Assembly (NCBI GenBank): GCA_963942565.1
Contig: OZ012690.1
Span: forward strand, 43,713,574-43,777,573
From: Maea johnstoni
Taxonomy: Eukaryota > Annelida > Polychaeta > Spionida > Magelonidae
Length of the DNA: 64,000 nucleotides
Direction: 5' to 3'
Under the pieces are notes generated by a model, which did no database searches, was not told the DNA's origin, and was given only the letters and a program-made list of their open reading frames with translations. Both the position numbers and the translations under genes were made by a program. Shown piece after piece: positions 1 to 11,140 of this stretch; the stretch's first letter is position 1, and the number at the start of each line of letters is the position of its first letter.

Positions 1-482
1 TGCTACCATATTTATTAGCCTGCAGGGTGTCACAGCGTCATTTGGAGATTTTCTTTCACCTCACTTTAATTCCCATTGTATTCAACATTGTATTTAAGGA
101 TATTACACATTACATTTACAAGTAAATACATGTGATGTTTGCAATATAAATATAGTACAGTCTCCCTTGAAAAATAGGATGGCCAAATATCTTACAATTG
201 TCAGTTCAGGGCACCCAGTTTTGAATCCTGGCTATATGACCCTGCCTGCAACTCAATACTCGGCCATAGCGGAAACTGGAGAGATTTGAGTAGCTCCACA
301 AAGTGCATGCAGCTTACAGTTGAACTTAGTGACCCCTGTCAAGTAGGCCATTTGTCTGTAGCTGCCCTAACTGCCGACAGGACCATGAACAGGTGACTGG
401 GATCAGAGATAGAGCGCTGCTGCCGGTTAGAACAGATCCTTTCTCACCGCTTGGGTAAGCACATGGTTGAAAGTGTGTAGTC
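1..482. other. non-coding, nothing recognised
   Basis: I see no coding exon, RNA gene or repeat boundary that I can support here. It lies downstream of the minus-strand CBP/p300-like gene start, so it may be intronic, but no exon is visible. Confidence 0.4.
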
Positions 483-816
483 CAGGGTCTTAGCCAGAAG
501 CAAGAAAATGGGTGCCCAAAATTGGCAAACTTTTGTAAAATTTTGTGGTGACCTTACTGCCCTATTTTTCATGGGAGGCCACAATATTCTCAGGTTACTT
601 GTAACCATAAATATGTATATATACTTATTGGAACAATCCACAATTCCCTCGTCCAATGTCATAGAAATTGTACTGAGAAGGAAAACTTTATGCTTGGAAT
701 GGACATTTTGATAAATTGTTATTGCTATAACTGAAAATTTTGAGTGTGCTGAGGAGTGATTTTTGAGGGTGTGGGTGTCCAAATGACACCCAAACGCCCT
801 ACAGCCAGACGCCCTG
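483..816. mobile_element. hAT-like MITE, type B (ends uncertain)
   Basis: It begins CAGGGTCTTAGCCAG, the terminal sequence shared with better-bounded copies at 3681, 4290 and 8031, and contains the family's internal 'gggtgtccaaa' phrases in both orientations. The right end is taken at GCCCTG near 816. The 8 bases on either side do not match, so one boundary may be wrong. It has no coding capacity. Assignment to hAT rests on the CAGGG terminus and on the 8-bp duplications seen at sibling copies. Confidence 0.5.
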
Positions 817-2352
817 CTTAACTCTAATGCTCAGTCATGCCCAGACTGTCCACTATACATGATAGCACAACCTAGAGTGAGGGGGCAATGATTTCAGTAG
901 AACAATCACAACCATGCCGCTGATTACTTTTTCAGTTTTTTGAGGCAATGGTCATACCTCCACTTCCATTCCTACATTTGTTGACTGGTCAGTACATATA
1001 GAGGAAGTCTTCAGGAAATGCCTATTCTGCCCTTGCAACAATAGTATGTTCCTTAACATAGGTTTCCACTTTCCAATGTACAAAATAAATTCATATTAAC
1101 ATGTTTCATAGCCAGCTCTGCGTGATATAATAGGCAGATTTGCAGGGTTAAACCCATATATGAAAGTTAATTCTCCATATAACTAAGTACATGTACCTGT
1201 AAATAAATGGCTAAATCAAAATCCTACCAATGGCATTGATTTTGATCTTCTTTTCATTTATAAGACTCCTACAAGTAAAGGTTAAGCATGTACAAACGAT
1301 TGGTGCACAATGCTTGACCAATAAAACGCTTTAGAACAGCCCCATACTCTGCTATCAGCTGTTGAGCTCAATTTCAAACTTGACCCAGTTTAGAGTAGGT
1401 CACTGCCTCCTTTCTGACAGCACACAATCAAGGCAGCTATAACAATGATGCTATTTTTAACCATTTCCTTGTTTATCACATTAATTTCAACCACATTTTC
1501 TGCTCATACACAGTATATCTACAAATATGTAAAACATGATTTACAGGAAATATCACTGGAAACATACCTTTAAGAAACATACTAACTCCTACCAACTTTT
1601 CTTAAATAAAACAAATCATCCAGCAACAGATGCAGAGTGAACGCTTGTAGTTCAAATTTCAATATATCTAGAAAATACTAAAATAAATCAACCTTTTTAT
1701 TCTCATTTTTTTTATGTTCAAAACATCACATCTGACTGCGCACTGCCTTGATATATAATCAAGTGAATCTATCAGCTGATAGAATGAACTCTCATTCAGA
1801 GAGAGGGTTCCTATTGTTTCCCTTTTTCAATGGTATCACATATAGCTGTGCTGCAGGCTACATCAAGCACTGCAACCGCAAATCAGAGCCCAGGAAATCA
1901 GTGCTGTTGTGCCAATACTACACGCAGTAGAGAATCACACACACTCACAGCTTTCACACAGTGATGACTGGAGGCTGGCGTGAATTAGCCTGCTTGCACT
2001 CATCAGGCAGCGGCAGAGGGGGAGACAGATGCGGGCCACCAGCTGATATGTGGGTTAATTCATTATGTTTGGTTAAGTGGTGCTTTGTGCGGGAACAAAA
2101 GGCCCACGACTACAGACTGCTGTAGCTTCAACCGAAGCCTTTCTCCAAACACAATGGAAAACACCAATAATATCATAATAAAACAGAAGGGGGACAATGT
2201 TTATAGATAAATCACACGCCCTATCATCAGGTACCTTACTTTCAGTCACCTAGAGACAGATACCTGTAATATCAGCTGGAGAAGAAAACATGTGGGGTCA
2301 GACACACAGGTTCTCTTTGTGTACTACTCTCATTCCTCAACTAATAGAGAAA
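817..2352. other. non-coding, nothing recognised
   Basis: Long AT-rich stretch without a supportable exon. A 60-codon open frame at 1748-1930 has no recognisable motif and is treated as chance. Confidence 0.4.
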
Positions 2353-2884
2353 GCAATAAATGTCAGGTGGTTCCCCTCACTTGCAATAATGAGGGCTCGA
2401 TATAACTAACTGCCAGAGAGTCCAAACTGTCTGGAACTTGTACTGGACAAGTTAGTGAAATACCCATGCTATCAACTAAGGACTGAGCAAGCAATAAATG
2501 TCAGTTTGTTCCCCTCACTTTCTTCAATAAGGGCTTGAAATTACTCATTGCCAGATAGTACAAACTGTCTGGAACTTGTACTGGACAGGTTAGGGAAGTT
2601 ACCCATGGATGCTATCAACTAATGGAGCAAGCAATAAATGGCAGTTTGTTCCTATCACTTTCTACAATGAGGGCTTGAAATAACTCAATGCCAGATAGTA
2701 CAAACTGTCTGGAACTTGTACTGGATGAGTTAGTGAAGTTACCCAAGCTACCAACTAAAGGAGCAAGCAATAAATGTCAGGTGGTTCCCCTCACTTTCAA
2801 CAATGAGGGCTTGAAATAACTCAATGCCAGATAGTACAAACTGTCTGGAACTTGTACTGGATGAGTTACCCATGTTATTAACTT
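2353..2884. repeat. tandem repeat, about four ~138-bp units
   Basis: The phrase GCAATAAATG followed by a conserved block containing 'aactgtctggaacttgtactgga' variants recurs at 2353, 2491, 2631 and 2766, giving spacings of 138, 140 and 135 bases. Units differ by small indels and substitutions. No coding frame runs through it. It is a short minisatellite rather than part of a transposon I can name. Confidence 0.85.
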
Positions 2885-3587
2885 GCCTGGACTACCTGAT
2901 TCTGAGGACTAAGGGTGTTAGGGACAAAGCTGTGTTGTGTGCATTGTGAAGCCATTTTCTTATTTCACTACATACTAACTTTGCTTGGTATAGGAGGAGA
3001 AGAGGAGAAACTAACCCCATTCACTGGTGCAAAAATATGTGTACATTTTTTTATTGTACATAACATTATTTCCTTACTCTGATTGGTGGTGGGACAACCT
3101 GCTTAGCTGACTCAGTAACCTGATTTTGGTCCAAATTGCCCTGCTGGAATAGTGGAATAATTTTGGTGGCTTTTGAGCCCTGACTGGTTTTCATTAGGAC
3201 CTTAGCAAGAACAATCATAATGCACTGAAATAAAGTTACTCATTGTCATTGATAATTCAAAGAATGTCAATAATTGTGTATAACAATCTTTCGGGAAACA
3301 TTGCCTCCAGATGAGAGATTTGTCTACAATAATATCAAAAGCATAATCACAAACTTGGCCAAATAACACAAGTAAGTACACACTTCTCAGTTCTCACTGA
3401 CCGTCTGAGCTCTTATTGTTGACTGTTGACATCAGCCAAACAATAACAAGCTTAACTTGATTACCTCCTGTGGTACCATTGACATACAGCTAGTAGCCAC
3501 ATGCAGAGCTACTGCCCTAACCTAAACCTTACAGACTAAAACTGTGGCCAGCTAAGAGGGGACAAGGGATCTTATGGCCAATACACA
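2885..3587. other. non-coding, nothing recognised
   Basis: No exon or repeat boundary identified between the tandem repeat and the next MITE. Confidence 0.4.
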
Positions 3588-4154
3588 CAGCGTGCAACAT
3601 AACCACTGGCTCGGTTGCAAGTTGCAAGTAAATTTGGCAAAAAACGGCAATGGGACAAGCTGAACAAGACCCTGGCTTGCCAGGGTCTTAGCCGATATTT
3701 GGAAACAGGGTGTCCAAATAGAGGTTTCATAGACTTCTGCGTGTCCAAAGTGTGGTACAAAATACATACTACTAATAAGATAGACCCTATACCTTTACAG
3801 ATTTTGCTTTTTTAGGCCAGATACTGCTTTTGTGTGTCTTACAAAAGTGACACTACAGCTTCTTCATCTTCTATCTTCTAAGAAAAGTCATCTTCAGCAA
3901 ATTCTGACATAAACTTTTGGGTGTCCAAACTGTCAAAAAACAGTGTTCTGCTTGTCCAAATGACACGCTGGACACATAGGCGGCTAAGCCACTGTGGCTT
4001 GCTCTGCTTGGCAAGTGATGTTTTGGGCAAAGTTTAATCTCACCTTTGCTTAACAGACTGGCTGGCCAAGTGGAAGTGCCGGCGGGGCCAGTAAACTTCA
4101 GGGGCAGCTTGCCCCTCTCAGAAAATGATGTTTTGCAACCTATGTTGCACCCTG
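3588..4154. mobile_element. MITE with CAG(G/C)GTGCAACATA ends, interrupted by another MITE
   Basis: The left end reads CAGCGTGCAACATA and the right end is its inverse, TATGTTGCACCCTG. A shorter sibling lies at 8774-9003 and a fragment at about 8296-8422. The body is split by the type B element at 3681-3994; without it the element is about 250 bp, close to the 230-bp sibling. Flanking bases do not give a clean duplication. The CAGGG-like end suggests a hAT relative. No coding capacity. Confidence 0.7.
3681..3994. mobile_element. hAT-like MITE, type B, nested, perfect 8-bp duplication
   Basis: It begins CAGGGTCTTAGCC and ends GGCTAAGCCACTG, and is flanked by TGGCTTGC at 3673-3680 and again at 3995-4002, a perfect 8-bp target duplication as expected of hAT transposition. 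It sits inside the MITE at 3588-4154, so it is the younger of the two. The interior repeats 'gtgtccaaa' phrases in both orientations and has no gene. Confidence 0.85.
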
Positions 4155-4289
4155 ACACATTATACTTTAACATGGCTGTTTGAGTTCAAATGGTGGTAGC
4201 CAAATTGTCCTTTTATTCCAGTATGCAGCAAGGAGGCTCAACACTGATTTGGCTGGAAACACAAGTTACAATATCTGACCATCCCTAGT

Positions 4290-4602
4290 CAGGGTCTTAG
4301 CCAGGATTTCAAAAATGCCTGTTCAAAACAGCAATTTCAAAATATCTGCCCGTCCAGATTAAGCTACTTATCTACTTCAAATCCTTATACCAGCTACATT
4401 AAATAGCCTAGTGTGTCAAAAAGGGTAATTTACACTTCAGCTATACCCTAGCAGATGATCTGTTAGGAAGATATTCAATTATTACCCCCCAAAAGTCAAA
4501 ATTGATAAATTTTCATAGAGATTTTTGCCTGTCCAAACAGGAGTTTTTTTAGGAAACTACCTGTCCAAAAGACAGGTAAGGCGGGTCCTGGCTAAGTCCC
4601 TG
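4290..4602. mobile_element. hAT-like MITE, type A
   Basis: Terminal inverted repeats CAGGGTCTTAGCCAGGA and TCCTGGCTAAGTCCCTG bound a 313-bp non-coding body. Flanks TCCCTAGT (4282-4289) and CCCCTAGT (4603-4610) match at 7 of 8 bases, consistent with an aged 8-bp duplication. The interior differs from type B copies; type A relatives lie at 6107, 6677, about 9500, about 10905 and 63761. Confidence 0.85.
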
Positions 4603-4610
4603 CCCCTAGT

Positions 4611-5419
4611 GCAGAGCAGAACTGAAGTAAGAGAAGTCTTTTCAATGGGACTCACTCTCACTAGGCTGAATAAAACAGCTCAACACAGAGCTATATCTAA
4701 CCTGAATCACCCACAACCAAAGACAGTAATATATGCTCACCAAAGTCACAACATGATGACGCTTAAGGGCCAAGTTAAAATGTTGCAAGCAGATTCACAG
4801 ATACCCTCAATATCATTTAGTCTAGCAGAATATGTTGCTTTCTTGGTTAAGTAAGTATATATTAGTAATTTCTAGGGACAGCCTTTTAACCCATTCACAC
4901 TGAGGTACTTTGGAAAGTATCGTCTGCTACTCTCATACTCGGGTATAAAGCGAAAGTTCACAAAATATTTGAAGGAGATTTGTTGTTTGTCTTCAGATCA
5001 ACATTTTTCATTCAAATGTTTTCAAAAAAATGCTTTTGTAAGGGAAATATTTCCAAAATCGTCAGGCCTCTTTTGGCCGCTCTGCATGTAAATGGGTTAG
5101 AGAAGCCAACTAGACAGTGGCAACGGGAGGCCTGGCCAACAGAAGTTAAAGTTAACAACTTCAATGAGACATCAACGAAAAAGTACAAAGTTTGGGTGCC
5201 TTAGATAGATGCGAGACTAATAGTCTAATACAAATGCCATCTTATTATCCAAATGGTTTCCTCCCATCCAAAAAATTGAAACCTTAAATCTGCTTTCAAG
5301 ATATACACAACACATTATGTCACAGAAGGCCCTTAGCCTGGGCACTATTCAAAACACTGTGCAGACCTCTCACAGATTTCCAGATATTGGCCATTTCCAG
5401 TTGATACCAGCATATGTGG
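4611..5419. other. non-coding, nothing recognised
   Basis: An open frame crosses 4525-4854, but it starts inside the MITE and shows no domain. I see no other feature. Confidence 0.4.
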
Positions 5420-5423
5420 TTAA

Positions 5424-6075
5424 AGGGGCACTAAACCCTGAAATACATGCCAGCTTATAAATATGAAAGGAAATACACTTTTTAAGCCATCAATCAAAGA
5501 CCCAATTCCAATTAGGTCCCACGGGGCAGAAAAGTGTGTATTCCAGTTGCCCCATCTCCTACGAGTGGGCAGCCATACCTCACACATCCTGCTACTGCCA
5601 GGAAGTCACACTTACTTGTGGACAGGACAGCAATTACTACTATGCACACCTTGCAGCAACTCTGTGTTTCTACTCTCAATTTCCAGCTTTTGGCTTCAGC
5701 TGAATGGACCGGCAAAAGCTGATGATAGCAAAATCATAATGTTGAATCCATATGTTGCTTTTGGCTGTACATACTAATAGATTTGGAAGTGGCGTTGTCT
5801 TTAACAAGATTCCATGTGATAAAGAGACACAGAAATTGTGGCTTATTGCACTCAAACCTGCTAAGCCACCTAATGATCTAAAGCATGCCTGTGTGCGCTG
5901 TGACCGGTTTCTGGAAGGGGATTACTGCCCAAGTTACAAAATGCAATCAGAAGTAATTGGTAGAAGTGCAGAGGAGATACTAAAGCGAATCTGCCGTACC
6001 ATTCGTACCAAGTGTGTTTTCCTTCAACTCAAAGGGATCAAGAGAAATAGAAGCTAGATCATGTTTAGTGCCCCT
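5424..6075. mobile_element. Kolobok-like DNA transposon remnant
   Basis: The 652-bp element starts AGGGGCACTAAAC and ends with the inverse GTTTAGTGCCCCT. It is flanked by TTAA on both sides (5420-5423 and 6076-6079). TTAA duplications, short termini starting with A/G followed by G's, and a THAP DNA-binding domain are the known combination of the Kolobok superfamily (piggyBac also uses TTAA but lacks THAP). The element is far too short for a full transposase and is an internally deleted copy keeping the THAP region. Confidence 0.7.
5739..6057 (+). pseudogene. THAP-domain fragment of a Kolobok-like transposase
   Basis: Two overlapping frames together resemble a THAP zinc-finger domain. The first (from 5739) gives an N-terminal 'VAFGCT'. 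The second (5752-6057, 101 codons) gives 'TNRFGSGVVFNKIP', a conserved Trp, and 'KHACVRCDRFLEGDY', the counterpart of the usual 'VCSEHF..DF' block. The frame changes just after the first Cys, and the usual zinc-binding His of the C-x2-H pair is absent, so the domain is degraded. THAP domains bind DNA and occur in Kolobok and P-type transposases and in host proteins. The TTAA-flanked setting favours a transposon origin. Confidence 0.6.
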
Positions 6076-6106
6076 TTAAATTATATAATGAAATGGGCAA
6101 TCAGCG

Positions 6107-6440
6107 CAGGGACTTGACCCGTCCAGTCTGTCTTTTGGACAGGCACTGGCAGTTAATTTTAAAATCTTCCTTTTTGGACTGGCAAAAGTTTCTATGAAGA
6201 ATTTTCAACTGTGAGTTTTTGGGGTTAACCCTTTCCTAACAAACCCATCTTCAAAGACATGACTGATGTGTGAATTGCCATTTTTGGACACCATAGGCTA
6301 ACAAATGTAGCTGGCATATATGGATTTGAAGTTACCGAGTACAGTTTAAAACCGGGTAGCTAAATCTGGAAGGGGACAGGAATTAATTTTCTTGATAGCT
6401 GTTTCAGACAGGCATTTTCAAAATCCTGGCTAAGATCTTG
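6107..6440. mobile_element. hAT-like MITE, type A
   Basis: Begins CAGGGACTTGACC and ends TCCTGGCTAAGATCTTG, a decayed form of the family terminus. Flanks AATCAGCG (6099-6106) and AATCAGTG (6441-6448) match at 7 of 8 bases. Body of 334 bp, non-coding, similar to the copy at 6677 in the same orientation. Confidence 0.8.
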
Positions 6441-6676
6441 AATCAGTGTAGACTACCTTATAATAGAAAGTATGGTGCGTGGAAAATCTGATGTCTCTGC
6501 ATAAGGCAAAGGCAAGCCAAACAAACACAGTTAACAACCACAACATCTACATTTGATTCATTATAGTCAGTATTTAACTTAAAGAATCAGTGTTATGGAA
6601 ACGTTTATACATCACTTCAATTTGGTGTTTGCTGATTCTGGGACTATGGCTGTCAAAGACTGTCTGACCTCAACCT

Positions 6677-7003
6677 CAGGGACTTAGCCAGAACCCGTCC
6701 TGCCTGTTTTTTGGATGTCCAAACATTTTCTGAAAACCTCCTTTTTGGACAGGCAAAAATTCCTATGCAGAATTTTTTTATTTTGACTTTTTTTTTGGGG
6801 GGGGGGGGGAATAAACAAATATTTCCTAACACGCCATCTTTAAGGACATAGCTGAAGTGTAAATTACGTTTATTGACACAATAGGCTACTAAATGTAGTT
6901 GGTATAAGGATTTGAAGTAGATAAGTAGCGAAAATCTGGACTAGCAGAAATTTTGGAATTGCTGTTTTGGACAGACATTTTTGAAATACTGGCTAAGACC
7001 CTG
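6677..7003. mobile_element. hAT-like MITE, type A
   Basis: Starts CAGGGACTTAGCCAG and ends CTGGCTAAGACCCTG. A homopolymeric G tract near 6797-6809 lies within it. Flanks are only roughly similar (CCTCAACC shifted by one base against CCTCAATT), so the target duplication is probable rather than proven. Non-coding. Confidence 0.75.
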
Positions 7004-8022
7004 CCTCAATTGCATTCCTTTGTAGTATGTACATAGGCTACTTGTAAAGGTTACAGAGCTCTACGCTGGTGCTTGCCCTTTGCCCCGGGCAAGTAAAATT
7101 TGTAAATTATAGCTGAAGGGCAAGTGAAAACTGTACCTTGCTTGCCCCACTGTGCAAGAACGCTGTACATATATATTACAGGTTTACTTATGAGAATGTG
7201 CGCAAATTTTGTGATCTGGCATCCAAGCTTGTCCTAGAAAATATGTTCTTACATGCCAGCACCATGTTCTACTTGTTTTTTTAATGAATATTATAAAAGA
7301 TACAGTTTTTCAAGGGCAGGTGAAAGTTGGTGTAGGGCAAGTGGAAGTTGAATCTCACTTGCCCTAATGGCCAAGTCAACGTAAAAGTTATAGCTAATTC
7401 AAGCTAACAATGAGCAAAGTGAATGGGTTTGTAAGTTTCAACTGTGTGCCTGAAAGATCAGGTTTGATTTCTATTGATGTTCCAGCCAAACCCACCTGTC
7501 CACTTCTGGAAATCTGGGTCAGTTTGTGGTTAGCAGTCTCTGAGTGTGGTGAACTTGAACATAAGGGGATCTAAAGGGGCAATTGGTACTTGGGACACTA
7601 ATAGTCTAAAATAAGATGTAGAGATTGTGGTTCTTGAGATATGGTACCCCTGGAGAGCCTCGCTACTCTGTGACCCTGAAAACCTACTTGTCTACTGGCA
7701 AAACCCATCTGTCTACTTTACAAGTGGACATGTAGAGGTCACACGTCCACCTGTAGGGTCTATCAATCTTTTGTGCAGAGTGAATGGACTATACTCCTGA
7801 GCTTGTACTATCGCTCATTGTTAGCTTGAATTAGCTGTAATGTCGTGCCCTGGGTTACTATGACCCCTCTCTTTGGCCTTATGTACAGCAACTTTTTGTT
7901 TAACTAGGTTATAAGTAGATCCTGACACTGCACATAAATACACGGGCACGATGCCAGACAGTCCATTCGTCAAGACCACTTGATGGTGTGAAAGGTTTGT
8001 AATTGCATCAGACTAAGACTAA
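7004..8022. other. non-coding, with a 'ggcaagtg'-rich block
   Basis: No gene is visible. Between about 7070 and 7375 short phrases such as 'ggcaagtgaaa' and 'ggcaggtgaaagt' recur and recall the interior of the CAGGGTGCAACATA family, so this may be a diverged relative. I cannot set its ends. Confidence 0.35.
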
Positions 8023-8030
8023 GTTCATGT

Positions 8031-8222
8031 CAGTGTCTTAGCCAGGATTTAGAAACTGGGTGCCAACAATTGGCAGTTGCAAAATTTTTGGGCGTCCAAA
8101 TTTTAAGCTTGAGATTGCATCATTGGGATTATTAGATATTGCACACAAAAATATTTGGGGGTTCTTTTTAAGGGTTTGGGTGTCCAAAAAGGCACCCAGA
8201 CGCCCTGCTGGCTATGACCATG
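8031..8222. mobile_element. hAT-like MITE, type B, short copy, perfect 8-bp duplication
   Basis: Starts CAGTGTCTTAGCCAGGATTT and ends GCTGGCTATGACCATG. The flanks GTTCATGT at 8023-8030 and 8223-8230 are identical, which fixes both ends and gives a 192-bp element. It contains the 'gggtgtccaaaa' and 'ggcacccagacgccct' phrases of type B. Confidence 0.88.
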
Positions 8223-8295
8223 GTTCATGTAACTTGCCCCACCTAGCTATGTTGTTTTACAATTACAAGCCCACAATGCCCCACCTTATTTCTGC

Positions 8296-8422
8296 AAGTT
8301 AATTCGGCAAAAAACAGCAATTGGACAGGCAGAACAAGACCCTAACTTGCCCCGCTCTGCAAGTTATGTTTTAGGCACAATCCTCACAATGTAACTCACA
8401 TTTGTTTAACAGCGTGGCTGGC
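8296..8422. repeat. fragment of the CAGGGTGCAACATA MITE family
   Basis: The stretch aligns by eye to the body of the element at 3588-4154, including 'ggcaaaaaac-gcaa-ggaca' followed by 'agaacaagaccct' and 'taacag-ctggctgg', but lacks both ends. Confidence 0.6.
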
Positions 8423-8773
8423 TTTCTTGAGACCCTTCAACTCTGTGATCAAAATTAAATGTGACAGGTCTGAATTTAAATATTTAAGATGTTATGCAAT
8501 ACATGTGATAGAGCAAAAGGAAACCAAGAATGATTATCACTATCATATATTTCATTAGGCTTTCATTTTTGGTGGGTAATTACCTAGTAAAATTGGACAG
8601 CTTTAATGCCAGCTTTCCCCTGAATATGTAAAGGTTTAACTCATAAATTACAGAGCAATATTATTTTTCTAGATAGCGAGTTAAACCTGACCTCTTTAGC
8701 ACTACCCTGGTAAGGTCATCTCAGGCCAGTTCTGCTTGCAGTGTAAGCCATAACTAAGGAGTGCTGAGGACAG
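8423..8773. other. non-coding, nothing recognised
   Basis: AT-rich, no supportable feature. Confidence 0.4.
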
Positions 8774-9003
8774 CAGGGTGCAACATAGGTTCTAAAACAT
8801 TTTTGCAGAGCACTTGGGGCTACCTGCCCCTAAAGTTTACTTGCCCTGCCTGCCCTCCACCACTTCGTTATAACAAGGGTGAGTTACACGCTGCCAAAAA
8901 CATAACATGCCAAGCAGGGCAGGTTCGGGTATTCTCTTCTCGCCTGATAGCCATGTTTTGACAAATTCACTTGCAACGGGGCAAGTGGTTATGTTGCACG
9001 CTG
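8774..9003. mobile_element. MITE with CAGGGTGCAACATAGG ends
   Basis: Begins CAGGGTGCAACATAGG and ends with the inverse-like TTATGTTGCACGCTG, giving 230 bp in opposite orientation to the sibling at 3588. No clean target duplication is seen. Small open frames on both strands carry no domain. Confidence 0.7.
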
Positions 9004-9499
9004 GACAGGTTTGAGATACATGCAACCTTCTCTAAGGCCACGTTTGTGGCTTGAATCCCAGCTTCAGACATGAATAGTTGCTGTTCATTTTGCCATGACA
9101 AGAAATATCTATGGACTATCAGGGTAGAACATGTTTACCAAGTACTGGACTGACATGACAACTACACCAATGTGAAAACAACCCACCGTAATGCAACAAA
9201 TCACAGCTAAGCTTTTTTGCCCCACTTAAATCTAAACTTCCAAGGAACTGTATGTTGAGAGCAATTTACCTATCTTTACCTTGACATTTATAACGCTGAT
9301 TGTTCAGGGATGCACACTGATCATATGGAGGACATTGCTATAAAAGATCATACGTTTGTGTACTTCCAGAGGACCATCAAGTCAACCACTACATTTCAAA
9401 TGCTCCATCTTGTCATTTACCACTTGTTGGTGTGCACATGCATAAAACACACATTTTTGACAAAAAAATTGGTACCGGCCTACATACCCTATTTTTTCC
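9004..9499. other. non-coding, nothing recognised
   Basis: A 79-codon frame at 9310-9549 shows no motif and runs into a MITE fragment, so I do not call it a gene. Confidence 0.4.
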
Positions 9500-9659
9500 T
9501 GGACCGTTACAGGAAACTAACAATTTCTTTTTTAGGCCTTATTATATAGCTAGTATAAGGTATAAGGATTTGAAGTAAATTGGTAGCTAAATCTGGAGGG
9601 CAGATATTTTGAAATTACTGTTTTGGACAGGCATTTTTGAAATCCTGACTAAGACCCTG
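9500..9659. mobile_element. hAT-like MITE, type A, 3' part only
   Basis: Matches the last ~160 bp of type A copies (for example 6880-7003) and ends CCTGACTAAGACCCTG. The other end is not recognisable. A run of C's follows at about 9669-9686. Confidence 0.65.
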
Positions 9660-9686
9660 TCGGCCTGCCGCCCCCCCCCCCCCCCC

Positions 9687-10637
9687 CTCTTCTGAAAATA
9701 TGTCGCTATATGGAGTATATTCATTAGTATAATTGTCAAGAGGGAATACTTCCCAGCAGATATTCACCCCACCATGGCAATCTCCACCTTTCATAGCTAG
9801 AAGAGTTTACAAAGAAATTTTACTCCCATACAGGATATTTTCCTAAGAAATCCAACACCGTAGAGGTGACATTTTCCTCTAAAATATTTCCATCATAAAA
9901 TATTGACAAACATATCATATTGTTCGGGAAATATTCAATAGTATATTGTATCATGAATTTTTTAGGGTGCCAAGCCCTAGGTATTGACCTCAAAATCATT
10001 CATACTCAGATAAGCTTAGTGTGTCATCCCAAGTTTGTACTAGTCCTGAAGTGAGAAATGTATCAAATCAAGCTTGTTGCACATTTTATACACCTTAAAA
10101 GTTCATAGACATAGCCAGTAGTACCTTTGAAAGAGATATATTGTGTATATCTGTTTACCAATCGTTGCACAAACGAAAACCTAAATATTGGTTTAAATTT
10201 GAATAAAATTGAAATCCAGTCAGGGCAAATTGGACAAAGTTGCTTGTTTTACATTCTGGGGTCCTCACTACGAGTCCACATTTAATATAATAGTTGACCC
10301 TAAAATCCCAGATATGTGTGGAATGTTATGGGGTGCTTAGCCACATGTGTTTGCAAATCGATGTTTACAAGTCAGATCTTATTCAATTGCATGTTTTTCT
10401 CTCACTGTAATTTAATGTGGAGGGATGTCTGAATGCTATATGCCATACAGACGCATTACATATTTCCTTGAAGGACCCAGCAGTAGGCATTCATAGGTCA
10501 ATACATGACAAACCTGACACTGCATAAAAAATCTCGAAAAGACCATCATGAACATTGAACAGGGCTCGAAATATGCTGGAGCCTTGAATTCTGCTGTGGC
10601 TTCAACTCTACAGGGAGCCCAAAGATGTACTGGTTTC
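9687..10637. other. non-coding, nothing recognised
   Basis: AT-rich sequence without exon or repeat I can delimit. Confidence 0.4.
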
Positions 10638-11140
10638 CAGGGTCTTAGCCAGGATTTATAAACTGGGCCCCAGAATTAGCAGTTGCAATTTTTTTGCATC
10701 ATAGTTTTCAAATGAGACCACAATATACTCAGCTTACAACCACAATTTTGTATTTACTTACTGGAATAAGACATCCTCTTACAATGTCATGGAAATTATA
10801 TTGAGGTAAAAAAATTGATTATATGCTTAAACTTCTAAGAAATAACTCCCAAAAAAATGTTTAAATTGCTGCCTTCGACAGATGTTTTTTTTTTCAAATT
10901 CAGGGAGAAACCCTGACAGGTAGTTCCCTGAAAACCTCCAATTTGGACAGACTAAAAATTCTATGAAAATTTTCCAGTTTTTACTTTTTACGACTGGAGT
11001 CAATAACCATAACCTTTTCCAACACAGAATACACTTCAAAGACATGGCAGAAGTGCAAATTCCCCTTGATAACATAGTAGGCTATCAAATGCAATTGGTA
11101 TAGAGATATGAAGAAGCTAAGCAGCTAAATATGGATGGGC
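10638..11140. mobile_element. two abutting hAT-like MITE copies (type B then type A)
   Basis: A type B start, CAGGGTCTTAGCCAGGATTTATAAACTGG, opens the stretch in the same sense as the copy at 8031. From about 10905 the sequence switches to the type A interior ('cctccaatttggacag', later 'gcagctaaatatgga'). Neither copy has a clear right end, so both are partial or diverged. Confidence 0.55.

Noticed and set aside
4525-4854. 109-codon plus-strand frame as a gene
   Set aside because: It begins inside a MITE terminus and its sequence shows no domain or conserved pattern.
5752-6057. THAP frame as a host THAP-domain gene exon
   Set aside because: It lies within TTAA-flanked inverted termini, is shifted in frame after the first Cys and lacks the zinc-binding His.
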